From Solen grandis (Eukaryota; Mollusca; Bivalvia; Adapedonta; Solenidae): DNA of 64,000 nucleotides. The stretch is from assembly GCA_021229015.1 (NCBI GenBank), contig CM037777.1, forward strand, positions 29,077,584 through 29,141,583, in the 5' to 3' direction. The position numbers were made by a program, and so were the translations under genes. The notes below the pieces were generated by a model. That model worked only from the letters and a program-made list of their open reading frames with translations, did not search any database and had not been told where the DNA came from. Below are positions 46,963 through 59,834 of this stretch, piece after piece. Within the stretch, counting starts at the first letter, position 1. The number at the start of each line of letters is the position of its first letter.

Positions 46963-48081
46963 TGTTACATCGGTATTTTTCTTTAATTTCTTTTTAATAA
47001 GAACGTCTCTTTGATAAAAGTCGTAAAATCACCCTGGCTGGACCCCAAATCTCCCTGTGAAAATTTCAACACCTCCATGGGAGACATACTGTAAATATGG
47101 CATGTATGCTTATGCCAATTTGTGGACACTGTGTATCTGAAACAATGTACTGTGTACTGTATCGCAAGGGGAAGTACCACGATACAGCTGTACCATACTG
47201 TACCATTTCAGCCCTAGGCATTGGGTAGGATTGTATGCACATCTTGAGAAGACTGACTTGAGTAAATATTGTCCAGTCATATGGTGAAAGTGTTTATTTC
47301 TGTAACATATTATACTAGAATGTGCTAGAATGTAGGAAAACTCCTCAATAGTTTAAAATTTGGAATTGGTGAATTCTGCATCCAATTTTGTAATCCTTCT
47401 TTCTCTAGAAGTAATGTGTATATCACCTATAAAACCTGATCAGCCAGCAAGTATATCCCAGTCTGAAAACAGTTTGATACTGTTAAGGACTTATCAGTAT
47501 CTTAGAAAGGAAGAAGTAACAGTCTTATTCCTGTTCAGACTAAGAACTTCTTGTAGTTTCATCTAGTTTTCATGTGTATACATGTAGTAGAATGAAAAAG
47601 ACTGTTGAAGAGTTAAGGAAACAGTGTGGACACTATGAGGGCCATTTATAAACTTTGTATTACATAAAACATGTATACCACTTAAAATGCTTGACCTAAT
47701 TTAGAAAAAGAGAAAAAGAAAAAAAGTAGAAAAAGAGCATACCTACTTTCAGTGATTATATGAATAAGCAATTCATTTTCTTTGTTTAATTTTGTGTGTT
47801 TTTGAATTACTGAAAGTTTAATACCTGTAATTACCTCATCTATTATTTGTTGTGAACATTACACAAAAATATTAACAAATAAGCAATGTATGTGTACATA
47901 GTCCAAACAGACCCAAATCTCTTATCACTGTCTGTAAGCTCAGGTTTTTATAACAATGAGAAATATTAAAAGTCAGGGAAGTAATATGACATTGTTTTAT
48001 AGCAAAAGTAAACTTGCGGATATTTTTTTTATGCAACAGTATCTTTTCTTCTTTCACCAGACACATTGGCGAACTAAACAA

Positions 48082-48545
48082 ATTGATCCGACACTAGACA
48101 TATTGACCGAACACTAGACACATTGACCCGACACTAGACATATTGACCTGACACTAGACACATTGACCCGACACTAGACATATTGACCTGACACTAGACA
48201 CATTAACCTGACACTAGACACATTGACCTGACACTAGACACATTGACCCGACACTAGACATATTGACCTTACATCAGACACATTAACCTGACACTAGACA
48301 CATTTGCCTGACACTAGACATATTGACCTGACACTTGACACATTCACCCAACACTAGACACATTTACGTGACACTAGACATATCGACCTGACACTAGACA
48401 CATTGACCCGACGCTAGACACATTTTCTGACACTAGACATATTGACCTAACACTAGACACATTTACCTGACACTAGACATATTGACCCAACAAAAACATA
48501 TTGACCCAACAATAGACATATTGACTTGACACTTGACATACTGAC
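48082..48545. repeat. 20-bp minisatellite, about 23 units
   Basis: Unit CATTGACCTGACACTAGACA with C/T variation at CCCG/CCTG and alternating CATATT/CACATT. Some units are shortened near 48420 and 48490. Contiguous, with no unique spacers. It lies about 400 bases upstream of the first RhoGAP exon found. Confidence 0.92.
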
Positions 48546-48986
48546 TGTACATATGCCATATCTGGGGATAAACACATCAGAAATATTCTTGTCATAATTA
48601 TCACTCTCCATTTACTGTGATTTAACAATGCACAAATTGCAATTATTATTCTATTTAACATGTTTGTGTTACATAATTTTATTGAATTTGCAATCATTAA
48701 GTCAATTAATATTACCTATGCAATCAAATGTATGATGTAACTGAATTATACTTAATTTATTTGTATGTCATTGAAATACTATATCCCCCAAAGTACGAGT
48801 ATCAAAAGCAGTGAAATATCAAATTAATCATCTCACAAAAGCTAAAATCATTCACCCAAATTGATAAAAATGTATGTTCTTGTAATAAGTTAATCATATA
48901 CCAGTATTTTTTTTTCATTTTATCCCTGTGAAATTAATGTGGCACGGGTAGATTATTGAGGACTGATTTGTTGTGTTTGTCACCAG

Positions 48987-51596
48987 GGATGGATACGGAA
49001 GGTTTATACAGGGTAGCTGGTCTACATGATGATGTGGAGGAAATACGAATGGCATTTGATAAAGGTAAGGTCCCTATCACAGCCACTGTGCACTGTTTTG
49101 AGTCAAGCCAAGTTCCATTAAGAATTATACAAGGAGCTATTAAGGAAATATTTTCCCCTTTTCAGCTTGACTATTCGAAGAATATGAGATCTATCACAGT
49201 CACCCTTGCATCGGCTTCAGCATTAGTGTTGCAGCTTTTTGGTTAAAGTTTTGCATACAAGTTACAGTAAAGCTTATAATTCAATAACTATTCATGATAT
49301 TGACTTGAAAGTGTATGAATATGTTAAGGAACATTAGACAACCTAGGTAGAAAACTCTTGACTGAACTTAATACAAATTGTTGTCGCTTTTTAACTTAGA
49401 AACTTTGGTTAAATGTTTGCATGCAAGGTACTTTCATGCTTATATCTCATTAACCTGTCAGGACATTGCTTTGAAACATCTTTCGCATGTTCAAAGGTAT
49501 CAACTTATCAAGATAGATAACTCTTGGTGGAATATATTACAAATTATGGCCCCTTTTAACGTTTTGAATGCATATACTTTCATCTTTATATCTCAGCAAC
49601 CAGGCATTGGATTGATTTGAAACATCTTTAGCATGTTCACGGGTATCATACTATCAAGGTATATAACTCTTGATGGGATATATTACAAATTATGGCCTCT
49701 TAAAATTTAACTCTTAATAACTTCTTTAAATTTTGGTTAAAATTTTCATGCAAGGAAATTTCATGCTTATTTCTCAGTAACCAGACAAAGGACTCTTTTG
49801 ATTTTTTTTATATATTCAGTGATATTCTATAGAGAAAGATAATTTTTGACCAAATAAAATGTGGATTATGGCAACTTTTTGACTTAGACTTATTGGTTTA
49901 AGTTTTGCATGCAATAGAAAATTGGGCTAAAGTTTTTCATGCAAGCTACTATCTCGCTTATATCTAAGAAATCATTAATGGTATTGACTTGAAAGTTGAG
50001 GAGTGTATTTAGGGGCTTCAGAAATTATATATAACTGTTCTATCACCAACTCAAACCATACTTTGAAAATCACTTTCTTACTTTTCATTTATCTTCATGT
50101 TACAGATGGTGAGGCTACTAATATTTCAGCGGAGAAATACGAAGATATCAACACCATCACCAGTGTATTGAAGCTCTACTTTCGTCTCTTGCCAATACCT
50201 CTCATTACATTTGATGGCTACAGGAAAATGATTGAAGGAATGAGTATGTATTTTTATGCCCCCGAGGTCCGTGACTGAAGGCAATATTGATTTTGCTTTG
50301 ACTGTTTGTTTGCAACTTTAACATTGGCCTTTACTTGAAAACTATGCATTGTATTGACTTGAAACTTCATATATGAATAGAATGCAGCTAGAAGAAGTCC
50401 ATTTATTAAAAACCATAACTCTATCTGGCCCAATTTTGGAATTATCTCCCTTATCTAATATTTATGTCCCTGCATCGATAGATTGGGTGGCATATTGTTT
50501 TTGGTCTGTTTGTCTGCCTTTTTGTCACATAACACATGTCCTTCCACCTACAGCCTCCAAACTTCACAGGTGCATGCACATTGAGAAGCTCTACCCACCA
50601 GGTGACATTAAAAAATATTCCGGTTATCAATTAAGTGAAGGTCAGCAGGCAGATGGGCTCATGTCACTTTCTTTTCCTGACTACAGCTTGGACATGGATT
50701 GAGATATAACAATATAATTAAGTGCAATTCTTTATTATGATAAGATTGAGTGAAGCCACATGGCTCAGGTCAAGAATACATAGGTCAGGGTCACACTAGA
50801 GAGTGAAGGTCATAAAAAGTATAAAAGAACTTGTCATGGCTATAATTTCCTCAAGCATTGAAATAAAATCAATAAAATTTGTACAATTGTTCAGCGAGAT
50901 GAGACTGTCTACATGCAAATGACCCAAATTTTAATTTGAGGATATTTCACTTTTTTGTCATATTTGGTTTTCAGTATCAGGCAATTGCTATGTATTACTA
51001 TCTATCTTACTGGTAGAATCTTTATGTGTATTGCTGTGTGTCTATGTGAAGATGTAAAGATCCGGGAGGAGTTGAAGGACAAGATCCACTTGGTACGAGA
51101 AGGGCTGGCCAAACTTCCCCCGCTCATTATCAGACCCTCAAGTATCTCATTTCTCACTTGGTCAGGTAAGTCCTTAATTTTCACTTGGTCAGGTAAGTTC
51201 TCTCTTTCCACTTTAACCATAAAGCCAGTTCATTCTGAAAGCAGTTTTAAGCCAAGAAAGGTTTTAGATTATTACATCTTTAGCTCAAAGGCCCTGATGA
51301 ATGGAAAACAGAGTCTACAAGTTATTTGTATTTGCATTGATTGTCTTTGTTTACAGGTAACAGAGATGAAAGCCAAGAACATGATGACATCGGAGAACTT
51401 AGCGATCGTGTTTGCGCCAACACTTATGCGGTTTCCAGACGCAGACCCCATGTTGAGTCTGATGTCGGTTGGAGCGGAGCAGAAGAGCATAGAACACCTC
51501 ATATTTCACTCGAAAGAACTCTTTCTAGCGAGTGACATCAAGGACTTCGTCTTATCCGGAACCCTTCGTGAAGTAGCAAAGATCACCATGTCCTAG
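48987..51596 (+). CDS. Chimaerin-like RhoGAP, C-terminal exons (5' end missing, frame damaged)
   Basis: GTPase-activating domain for Rac/Rho-type GTPases. Exons: 48987-49064, 50106-50243, 51052-51165, 51357-51596. Exon 1 carries EGLYRVAG with the arginine finger; exon 2 gives DGEATNIS...[20 protein letters not shown]; exon 4 gives [15 protein letters not shown], the conserved RhoGAP asparagine block. Word-by-word order matches chimaerins (GLYRVSG, LKLYFRDLPIPVITYD, NAENLGIVFGPTLMR). The protein continues past the fold to a stop at 51594-51596, about 25 residues longer than vertebrate chimaerins. In exon 3 the frame runs to GLAKLPP, then the expected [14 protein letters not shown] is one base out of frame after a C5 run. 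The exon 3/4 junction is also one base short. Upstream SH2 and C1 exons were not found. Family certain; chimaerin subfamily likely; whether functional gene, assembly error or pseudogene is unresolved. Confidence 0.85.
49164..50025 (+). mobile_element. AGCTCGAC-family repeat in the RhoGAP intron (3' end missing)
   Basis: Starts GCTTGACTATTCGAAGAATA, like 3758, followed by units with TTGGTTAAAGTTTTGCAT and TATCAAGGTATATAACTCTT. No CTCTTGTT terminus is seen before exon 2, so the copy is truncated. Confidence 0.7.
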
Positions 51597-53150
51597 ATAT
51601 TCTTCTTTGTGAAGAGGACCCAGCTCGTTTTACTCATTGGGAGCTCATATTGAAGAAGCATATGTCTTGACAAATGGATGTGTCGACCATTAGTATATCA
51701 TTCTCCACAAAGTATTACTTGTAAATAGTTGTGTTAGGGCATATGTTTGCTGATAATAGTGAACATGATTTTTGCTGATGCATGCACCATTACATTTTCT
51801 GCAGACAATTTATTGTGCAATTCTTTCCTGAGAAATATGAGAAAGAGTACTCCATATTTTTAATTTTCCTAATACTAAACTGCACTCTGTTGTAGTGATA
51901 AGAATAACATTTCAAATTGTATTTTTGTGAAAATCACATCCCAAAATATTCTGATCTGTGTAACAATTATAAAACAAGATCAACTCAGTAATTTAAAAAA
52001 TAATACTTATTCTTAATTCCTATTTTCACAACTGACATTTCTAAGAACATTTGTTAATATGTTAATGCATGTTATTGTCTCTTGGGTTCCTTTCACTTGT
52101 AGTATTGCATTAAAACTTTAAGTGTACTGTTTAAATGGAAATATGTTTGCTAGCATATTTAAGAAAATATTTTGATTAAAGATAATCCTATTTACAGATT
52201 TTAAAAAAAGTTTCATTAATATAATTATATATATTTCATCTATGTATATTTTTTATGCCCAATGGCTTGAATTTTGCTGACTTTTAAATTTCATATAATG
52301 AAAAATAAACAACAGAATGCAGAAAAATGTCTAACATATATAGGATATTCAAAGAATCTGTAATATATATGATCAAAAGAGTTTAAAAAAATAAGACATA
52401 TCTTTGTTAAGTATTTAGTATGAGAAAATAATGTTTTTGCTGTGATAAAATGTTGAAATAATTTATTCTAGTCTAAAATAACTGTAAGAGCCAGAAAATA
52501 ACATTTGATAGTATAAATTAAATGGATTAGAATGAAAAATGTTGTACATGTCATTGGATTTAAGGTTATTAAAAGTCAATTATTTCTGATATGTACAAAG
52601 GGACATCAAATCAGTATGACACCGTCGGAATGATTCTTGCTGGCTCTCACTGGTTCTCTTTAGTAGTAATTTAAATGACTGAATGTATTCAGATGAATTC
52701 AAAATTTGAATTTTATATTTATTTCCTTTATAGTATTGAACACTTGAATAACTTTATTTTTGTATTGAAATCAGGTTGACTTTACCTGATATCCTTATTA
52801 TTATTTTTTTTCAGTTTGAAAATATTTTATCGAAGCAAGTCTTTTTATCCTCTCTGTGTCAATATTATGAAAAAAAATTGAAGTTAAAGAATGCAACTTG
52901 TAGTTTCTTAAGGTAAATGGATTTAAAATTGAAATGTCTGTACTTTACACCTTAGGCAATTGAAGAATGAAAATGCTATTTTTGTAGTCGAATTCAGACA
53001 ACATGTATATTATGTGTCAGATATAAGTTGATGTCAAATAAAAGTTAAATTGTAAACGTAAAAATACGTCACAAGTAGTTAAGACATCACATCCTGTAGA
53101 ATTATTTTTTTCTTTGACATTTAATTCCACTGATTATGTACTAAAGGGAT
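51597..53150 (+). other. Probable 3' UTR of the RhoGAP gene
   Basis: AT-rich sequence without open frames of interest. Candidate poly(A) signals AATAAA lie at 52303-52308 and 53037-53042. No repeat family recognised. The UTR call rests on position and the signals only. Confidence 0.4.
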
Positions 53151-53162
53151 TTTTGTGGCTAC

Positions 53163-53241
53163 ATTTGAAGGGGTGGGAGCGAAAGTAGGCTAAGTGCCTA
53201 TATTTATATAAGCACATAGCCTAGTTTCGCTCTCACCTCTC
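53163..53241. repeat. Near-perfect hairpin downstream of the RhoGAP gene
   Basis: GGTGGGAGCGAAAGTAGGCT..GTGC pairs with GCAC..AGCCTAGTTTCGCTCTCACC, 26-base arms with about four mismatches around an AT-rich loop. Position is beyond the candidate poly(A) signals. Could be a miniature transposon or a structured RNA element. Confidence 0.65.
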
Positions 53242-54219
53242 GAATTTTATTCAATGATTCATGTTTTTCAATACTCAATGGCTTTTAAATGAACTTTTAT
53301 TAACTGGGTTTATATTAGTTGATAACCTCTGTACGAAATCAAAAATTAGTGCCCCAAGGAAATGAATAATTTTACAGTATATAAAAAAACAATATTAAAT
53401 GTCAAGTATAATTTACAGTTGTATTTAATGTCAAATATAATTTACAAATATTATAGATTTCATGTATAAGTTGAACTGTATTTGATGTTAAATATAAGAT
53501 AAATTTAAAAAATTATTAGTCAAATGTAAATTACAGCTAGTTTAGACCCCGAGTATAAGTATTTAGATGTTAAGTTATTTAACCTTTATATGATTGTCAT
53601 TATGAAAGTCTAGGTTTTATCTATCATCAATTTTTCATACGATATATTTTGTAAACCATACTATTCTTTCTGTATTAAATTTAGATTTTGTTAATCAGGA
53701 GTCAAGAGGTACATAAACACAGTGCTAGATGTGTGTTCAGGTTTTTAATGTAGTACTGTTCATGATACAGAGATTTAACATTTAATTATGTAATTATAAA
53801 ATCATATCATGGCACACTCTTAATTTATTTTTTCTTTTGTTGTTTCAAGTTGAACAGTGGTACTTGTTTGCTATTTGATAAGACATCTGTAGCTTGATAC
53901 ACAGATGCAATGCTCATCATCATGTGTGCCTTTTTCTATCTCTTCTGTATTTGTTGTAATCCAGATTTATATTATATTTTCCCATATGTCAAAAAAAGCA
54001 ACTGATGTGATGCCATATAAAATATATCAGGAAAATGCCCTATGCAAGCATTTAACCCTTCATGAATATTCATGTACACATTTATAACTTCATGAATATT
54101 AATTAACTGCACTATAAATGTTATATGAAACAGTGGATTTTTCTTTGCTCTGCAGACTGTGTAGTATCTGAGCTACAATATTGTATTTATAAGCAAACAG
54201 AGGATACCCTGATCAGACA

Positions 54220-54479
54220 TGATCCGGTCCTCCGTGGCCGAGAGGGTAAAGTCTCTGACTTTAACACTCACTCAGCCCCTCACCGCGTGGGTTCGAATCC
54301 CGGCAGGGTCATTCGGATTTTCATGTGAGGAAGCCTTCCAGCTGGCTTGCGGTAGGTCGGTGGTTCTACCCGGATGCCTCCGAGCATTCGTGGTCTTCCT
54401 CCATCTTTAATTGGCTGGACGTCGCTATATGACTGAAATACTGTCGCAGGGACAGTAAACTTAAATAGTCAGCCAAGTA
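54220..54479 (+). mobile_element. tRNA-derived SINE, full length with 10-bp target duplication
   Basis: Same family as 33431. Box A in CCGTGGCCGAGAGGG; perfect box B GGTTCGAATCC; core TCATGTGAGGAAGCCTTCCA; tail region TGGACGTCGCTATATGACTG. Flanked by TGATCAGACA at 54210-54219 and 54480-54489, so ends and insertion are well defined. Confidence 0.85.
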
Positions 54480-54489
54480 TGATCAGACA

Positions 54490-56650
54490 GGGTATACGGG
54501 CTGCATCAGAATGAGGCTATGTGAAGTAAGGGGATAAAATGCACCTTTCCAGTTGATAGGAATGAAATTTTAAGCCCAGTCTTTGTTCCATTCATGGCAA
54601 GGTCAGCTGATCATCAACACAAAAACAAAACCACGTAATATTTTGTGTAAACCAAGTCAACTGTTGACTACCTATTTTCCCCGCATAGTTAATGAATAGC
54701 CTGTAAGGCGTTTGAATTCATTTGTATACACTGGAAAGATATTTTATGCTACAGCAGCCTAAAAGTTAATCATTGACTGATCAGTTTTAGTTTTATTAAT
54801 ATCACTTAAAATCTTTTGGCATAAGAAAATATCAGATTATACAGAAAAAAAATGAAAAATTGATATTTACTTTCAATCTGATAGAAACATTTTCTGGTAT
54901 CTGACAATGTGGGAAAAAATCAGTGTAGACTTTGGAAATAGTTAACCTTTTACTATACAAACTATACAAATACTATTGAGGAATCTCTTTTTCTAGTAGT
55001 TTGAAACCAGATTAGCATCTGAGTAACTCCCAGTCTTAGCTATATTTTACATTGTTCACGTCCTTCTCAAGTATCTTTGAAATACGGAGGAAACACTGTA
55101 GAATCTGTTCATGGGAGAATTTCATCCAGTTTGATCCAGCTTTTTATGGCATACCAAAGGTGTAAATTGGCATAATTAAGGTAGAGTCCCTGTAATGGTT
55201 CTGCTTTGTCTTGGACCACTTAACCCTTACCAAGATAACCAAAAGTACCCTAATGAAACATTAGAAAAACCTGGTTATCTCAATGAAAGGCCATGAGGTC
55301 CGAAATGTAGCGGAACCATTACAGGCACTTCACCTTAAGTACAAAGGGTAAAATTTCATAGGGAAATATGAACACTTTTTAAAAAAAACTTGAAAGAAAT
55401 CATTTAATATCTCAGATGTATTTCTAGTTTATTTACTGTCAGTGAAATAACTTATCTGTAGCCTCTTATAGACAGCAAAATACCTCACTTAATTATTGCT
55501 CACAGGGAATAGTGTAAATCCTTTATACAATAAAATTGTGATAACTTGAGGACTGGTTGGGGAATGAAACACTTGGTAAACTGCGAGATTTCATTTTAAA
55601 AATTATTTTTTTTCATATCAGTTTGGAAATAAGCTCTTACATTAATCCCTCTCAATAGTACCTAGGTTAGACCAATACTTTGTACATGGAAGGGTCATGA
55701 GAGTTTTTTGACTCCCCACTGGGGTTTGAACCCGCAACTTACGGATCCATAGTTTTATTCAACAACCTTTGACAAACAATTGAGGCGGAGATACTGTTTA
55801 GGCATCATGTATATAAGGCAAGATGTTCCCATAACTGCTCCTCTGTGTCACAATTGAACTGTGCTTGTGAAACAATCTAGATTGTTCAATACATATTTAA
55901 GTATTATTTCATTCATAGCATAGTTCCAGTATATTATGGTAGTATTTGAAAGATGTTATTTGTATATCATCATTATAAACTTTTCATGTATAGGAAAAGT
56001 AAGGTAGCCTGGTGAGGTTCTTTTATAACAATATTTTCACAGTTCAATCCAAGGTACCGTGTTATATAAGAGCATATTGTATTGGAGTGTGTAATCTTGA
56101 CTCTATTCTGCACCCTTGTGTTATAACTGTTCATTTAGATTTAATATGCAAGTACACTTTTCTGAATTGTTATGACCAGTATATTGTATTGTGTGTCAGC
56201 CACTTGGGACAACTATTGTGGGTAAAATGTCACAGTTATAAAATTGTATAAAATTTATTAATGGGGAAAAAAAGCAGCTCTGGAGCCAAAATTTTAGGAC
56301 TGTTAAAATACAATATAGAATTGACATTTTTGAATTTTTTTCAGCAGTACTGCTTCATTATGATTCTATATTTAGGGTTCAAGTCTAGATATTGTATTAT
56401 ATTGGACTGCAGTATACTTTCATGACAATGTAAATTTAATCATATGAAAAAATAGCAAAGTGAAGTTTTGGTTTCCATTGACGGTGATTTATTGGCATTT
56501 ATATGATGAAGGAACACCCCTAGATGTAGCTACACTATATTGATATCCATAGAGAAATTATCTGCAGTTAAATAATTATTATAACCCCACTTTACATGTG
56601 AAATGTGAGCTTCATAGGAAAACTAGGTGTCAGGTCTGGTCAGGTCACAT
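54490..56650. other. AT-rich, no gene seen
   Basis: Apart from the hairpin MITE at 55176, only a minus-strand tRNA-like box B (GGTTCAAACCCC at about 55722-55733) suggests a SINE fragment. Confidence 0.3.
55176..55339. mobile_element. 164-bp hairpin MITE
   Basis: TTAAGGTAGAGTCCCTGTAA and TGGTTCTGCT pair with AGCGGAACCATTACAGGCAC and TTCACCTTAA. Internal arms AAGATAACCA / TGGTTATCTC also pair, so almost the whole unit can fold on itself. Confidence 0.7.
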
Positions 56651-56795
56651 CCCATCATACTGTCACGTTAACGTCACGTCCCATCATACTGTCACGTTTA
56701 CGTCTCGTCCCATCATACTGTCACGTTTACGTCATGTTCCATCATACTGTCACGTTTACGTCACGTCCCATCATACTGTCACGTTTATGTTAGGT
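56651..56795. repeat. 29-bp minisatellite, five units
   Basis: Unit CCCATCATACTGTCACGTTT + ACGTCACGT. Because 29 is not a multiple of three, the same repeat passes through all frames, producing the two overlapping open frames here. Confidence 0.9.
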
Positions 56796-57828
56796 CCAGC
56801 AAATGTCAGTCATGTTCCATCCTACGCTTACATTATACAAAAATTATGCTTACTGTTGTTGACAATGCCTTCACACTTGGAATAAGGATTTATCATGATA
56901 AGACCAATCAGCTGACAAGTGAAGATAACTCTGTCAAGGATATTGTAAGAATTGTATCCTTTCTTCTGTGTTAAAGTGGTATGTGGGTGTATTAATCACA
57001 TTCAGTGATGGTTCTAGTTTGCTTTATATTTGCATCGCCCAGAAAAAAAGTTATAGAAATTAACAAGAGTTATATAGTATATTAGGTCTTGTATTACATG
57101 CATTTGCTTTAGTGATAAAGTTCATTATGCTAAAATTGGCAATTCTGCTGTCATTACATGTATGAGTGTGCCTGTAATTCAAGAAAGGCATTATTGAGGG
57201 ATCTCTCAAGACAGTAAATTATTGTATTTATATTATAACATCATGATGTGCATTCTATATAGACCACAAGCAAAACTTATTAACTCTGTTTTTTGGAGTG
57301 TAAGTTGATTTCTTTTTCATATAGATTAATTGATTAAATGGCATAGAAAAGGTAATTAATATGATTTTTTTTTTGAACAGATTCATTATAAAATTGTATT
57401 ATGTCATTGAACAAACCTGTTTTCATAGGAAATCTTCACTTCACACAGGAAAAGACCTGTTCATATTCACTCATTTTCATGCAAGTTGAGAGCAGTTTCT
57501 TATAATAAGGGCCCATGAGTTTATTTGCATCCTTCATCAAATACAATGACCATGAGAGTGGAAAGTGATACAAATATTCTTAGGTGTCAATTTCATCTCA
57601 TGGCCATTGAGCAAATTGACCATTCAGTTTACTGACCAACATTACTTGAATCAAAAATGTATTTAACTTGCATTTAGGTAGAACATTGATTGGCATATGT
57701 TTATACCCCCTTCAAAGTTTGATTTTCTTTATAATTGATTTCCATTTTATCTCATGTAGAGGCTCCCATGGTTTTGCAATTTTCCCGTAATAAACTAAGG
57801 TGGAAAACAAACACCTCTCCCTACTCTT

Positions 57829-58070
57829 TTAACCCTTTCCCTCATAGAGGATGCCATGAAAAGACCTATGCGAACAGCATAAAACCAGATCAGCCTGCGA
57901 GTAACTCGCAGGCTGATCAGGTTTTATGCTGTTCGCTGCTCCTCAGTGGTCTGGTAATGAGGATTTTACAATTAAATTTGGTAAGGTTTGAGTTTGGCTT
58001 TCTGCAGATCAGGCTTTATGTGGTACCTATTGAGTGCGTCAAAATGAGTCTATATGAGGGAAAGGGTTAA
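57829..58070. mobile_element. TTAA-bounded palindromic MITE (CCCTTTCCCTCAT ends)
   Basis: Opens TTAACCCTTTCCCTCATA and closes TATGAGGGAAAGGGTTAA. Inside, CTGCGAGTAACTCGCAG forms a second palindrome with AGCATAAAACCAGATCAGCC and its complement. TTAA at both ends would fit a TTAA-targeting family (piggyBac or Kolobok type). Confidence 0.8.
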
Positions 58071-59660
58071 ACGGAGGTGTTGTGGTATATCATTGTGTCA
58101 TATTTGTAGATATCCATATTGAACATTTGTATTTCACCCAGTAAATGAAATAGATACAATGCAGTAGAAGCAGTAACTGATTTCATTTTTTCAATTAAAA
58201 TTCAGATCATTAGCAAGGACTCCTCTGTTCTTCATTTTCTCATTCTATGTATTAAGCTTTTATTTTTGTTGTTATAGCATTTCTACTGTGTTTTGTTTAA
58301 TGCACTTGTTTTTATGTTGTTAATTTAGTTTCATCTTTTTCTTATTTTATTTGACAAGTGCAATATTTATTGTGTGTCTGAAGCCCTTTGTCACTCCTGA
58401 GTTTTACTCCCTGATTGTTTACTTTGGTGTCTTATACCATACATAGAAAGAAGTATTACTTAACAGGGTTCTCACTTCATGTAACTCCTAATTTGGAGGC
58501 CAATCACTCCAATTTTTGAAGAAAAAAAAAGGACTCCAGTTTACATGACTAGCCTTAAATAGATTTATAGGAATACTGCAACTTTTAGGCTGATCTTTGT
58601 CTAGGACTTCAGTTTTCAGAATCCTAGTGAGAAATATTCCCAGTGGCACTGATGGTTGAATAGAACAATTTACTCTGTCACATACAGTGACAGCCAAACA
58701 TAGCATTGACCTAAGTTGAACGGAGAAGAGAAAAACAACAGTGCTTAGTTTAAACTTATTAATTATACTTTGATAAGGAAACAAGTTCATACAACTTCTA
58801 CTAATCCCTCTCGATGGTGACAGTGCTTGATAACCACTCTATGGGATTGATTAGCCTGTTATGACAGACAAGAGTGGGATATTATGTTATAAATGATGTA
58901 TCTGAAATTGAGCAAAAAATGGTACACAATTGATTTCGCAACACATTGGTTTTCTCGGGATTCTCTTCTTACTCTGTGTCAAAGTGTTATGCAGGGGTAT
59001 TATTCACCTTTGGTTCATGGTAGTTCTCGTTCAGTTTGATTGCTATCAGCATAAACCATCCTGATACTTTCTTTCAGGCTGATCAGGTTCAACACCTTGG
59101 TAACAAGATGCCATAAAGTTTACTTTGGTGTAAAGGTTCTGTGCTACTTTTTTTGCAGTCTAGTTATGTTTACATAAAGTAGGACAGACATTCAAATTTT
59201 GAAACCTCGCATTGAATGAGAATTCTGCACCTCCGTGATGCTTGTGGTTAAAGATACTATCTGTAATAATCACTTCTTTCTCTTAGACCAGCTGAAAGGT
59301 TACAATAATTTTATGTTGTTTTCTTATTTACTCAAAAACGAACATGCATAACACAACAATACTTTGCTGCGGTTAAAAAGGTATAGTTGATTTTTAATGA
59401 GGTCAAATATTCCTTGGAGTACTGGTAAAAGGTGTTAAAAATAATAGTACTTTATGTGTTAATGATTGTCTTCAAGTGATCATATTTATGTCTTGATGTG
59501 ACTGATTAGAATATTCTAACATTTGAATTTTCAGAATTTTTGCATTTCCATATTTTTGTTAAAAGCTTAAGGATAGGACAGGACTGTTTTTTATGTTGGT
59601 AATTATAAACCTAGTTTGGGTATCTGGACTATATAATTTTGTTTTTGTTATTAAGAAATT

Positions 59661-59834
59661 CCATCCATTATTTAATTGTGATCATGGTCCGTCAAGTGAT
59701 CACGGGTTTTTATAGTAAATACAAGCCTATATAGACAAAAGAGCCTATAGCTCCATGTTAATGGATGCTTGCATCTGCTCTGAAGTCCTTTTTAAGCATT
59801 TGAAGGACCATGATCATAATTTAATGATGGATGG
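59661..59834. mobile_element. 174-bp MITE with 38-base inverted ends
   Basis: CCATCCATTATTTAATTGTG then ATCATGGTCCGTCAAGTG on the left; the right end is its complement with a few mismatches (CATTTGAAGGACCATGATC to GATGGATGG). No coding capacity. Confidence 0.75.

Larger units (their letters stand above)
44913..48081. other. Mostly unannotated sequence around the second gap
   Basis: Includes old MITE fragments (GCATTTTGACGCCTCAGC near 45300), a repeat at 45600-45720, the SINE at 46694 and a (TA)n tract. No SH2 or C1 domain exon was recognised. Confidence 0.3.

Noticed and set aside
48082..48545. Possible CRISPR-like array
   Set aside because: Units are contiguous with no unique spacers and lie in a eukaryotic intron-bearing region; a minisatellite.
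56598..56885. 95-codon open frame of HHTVTFTSRP-like repeats
   Set aside because: A 29-bp minisatellite rotating through frames.
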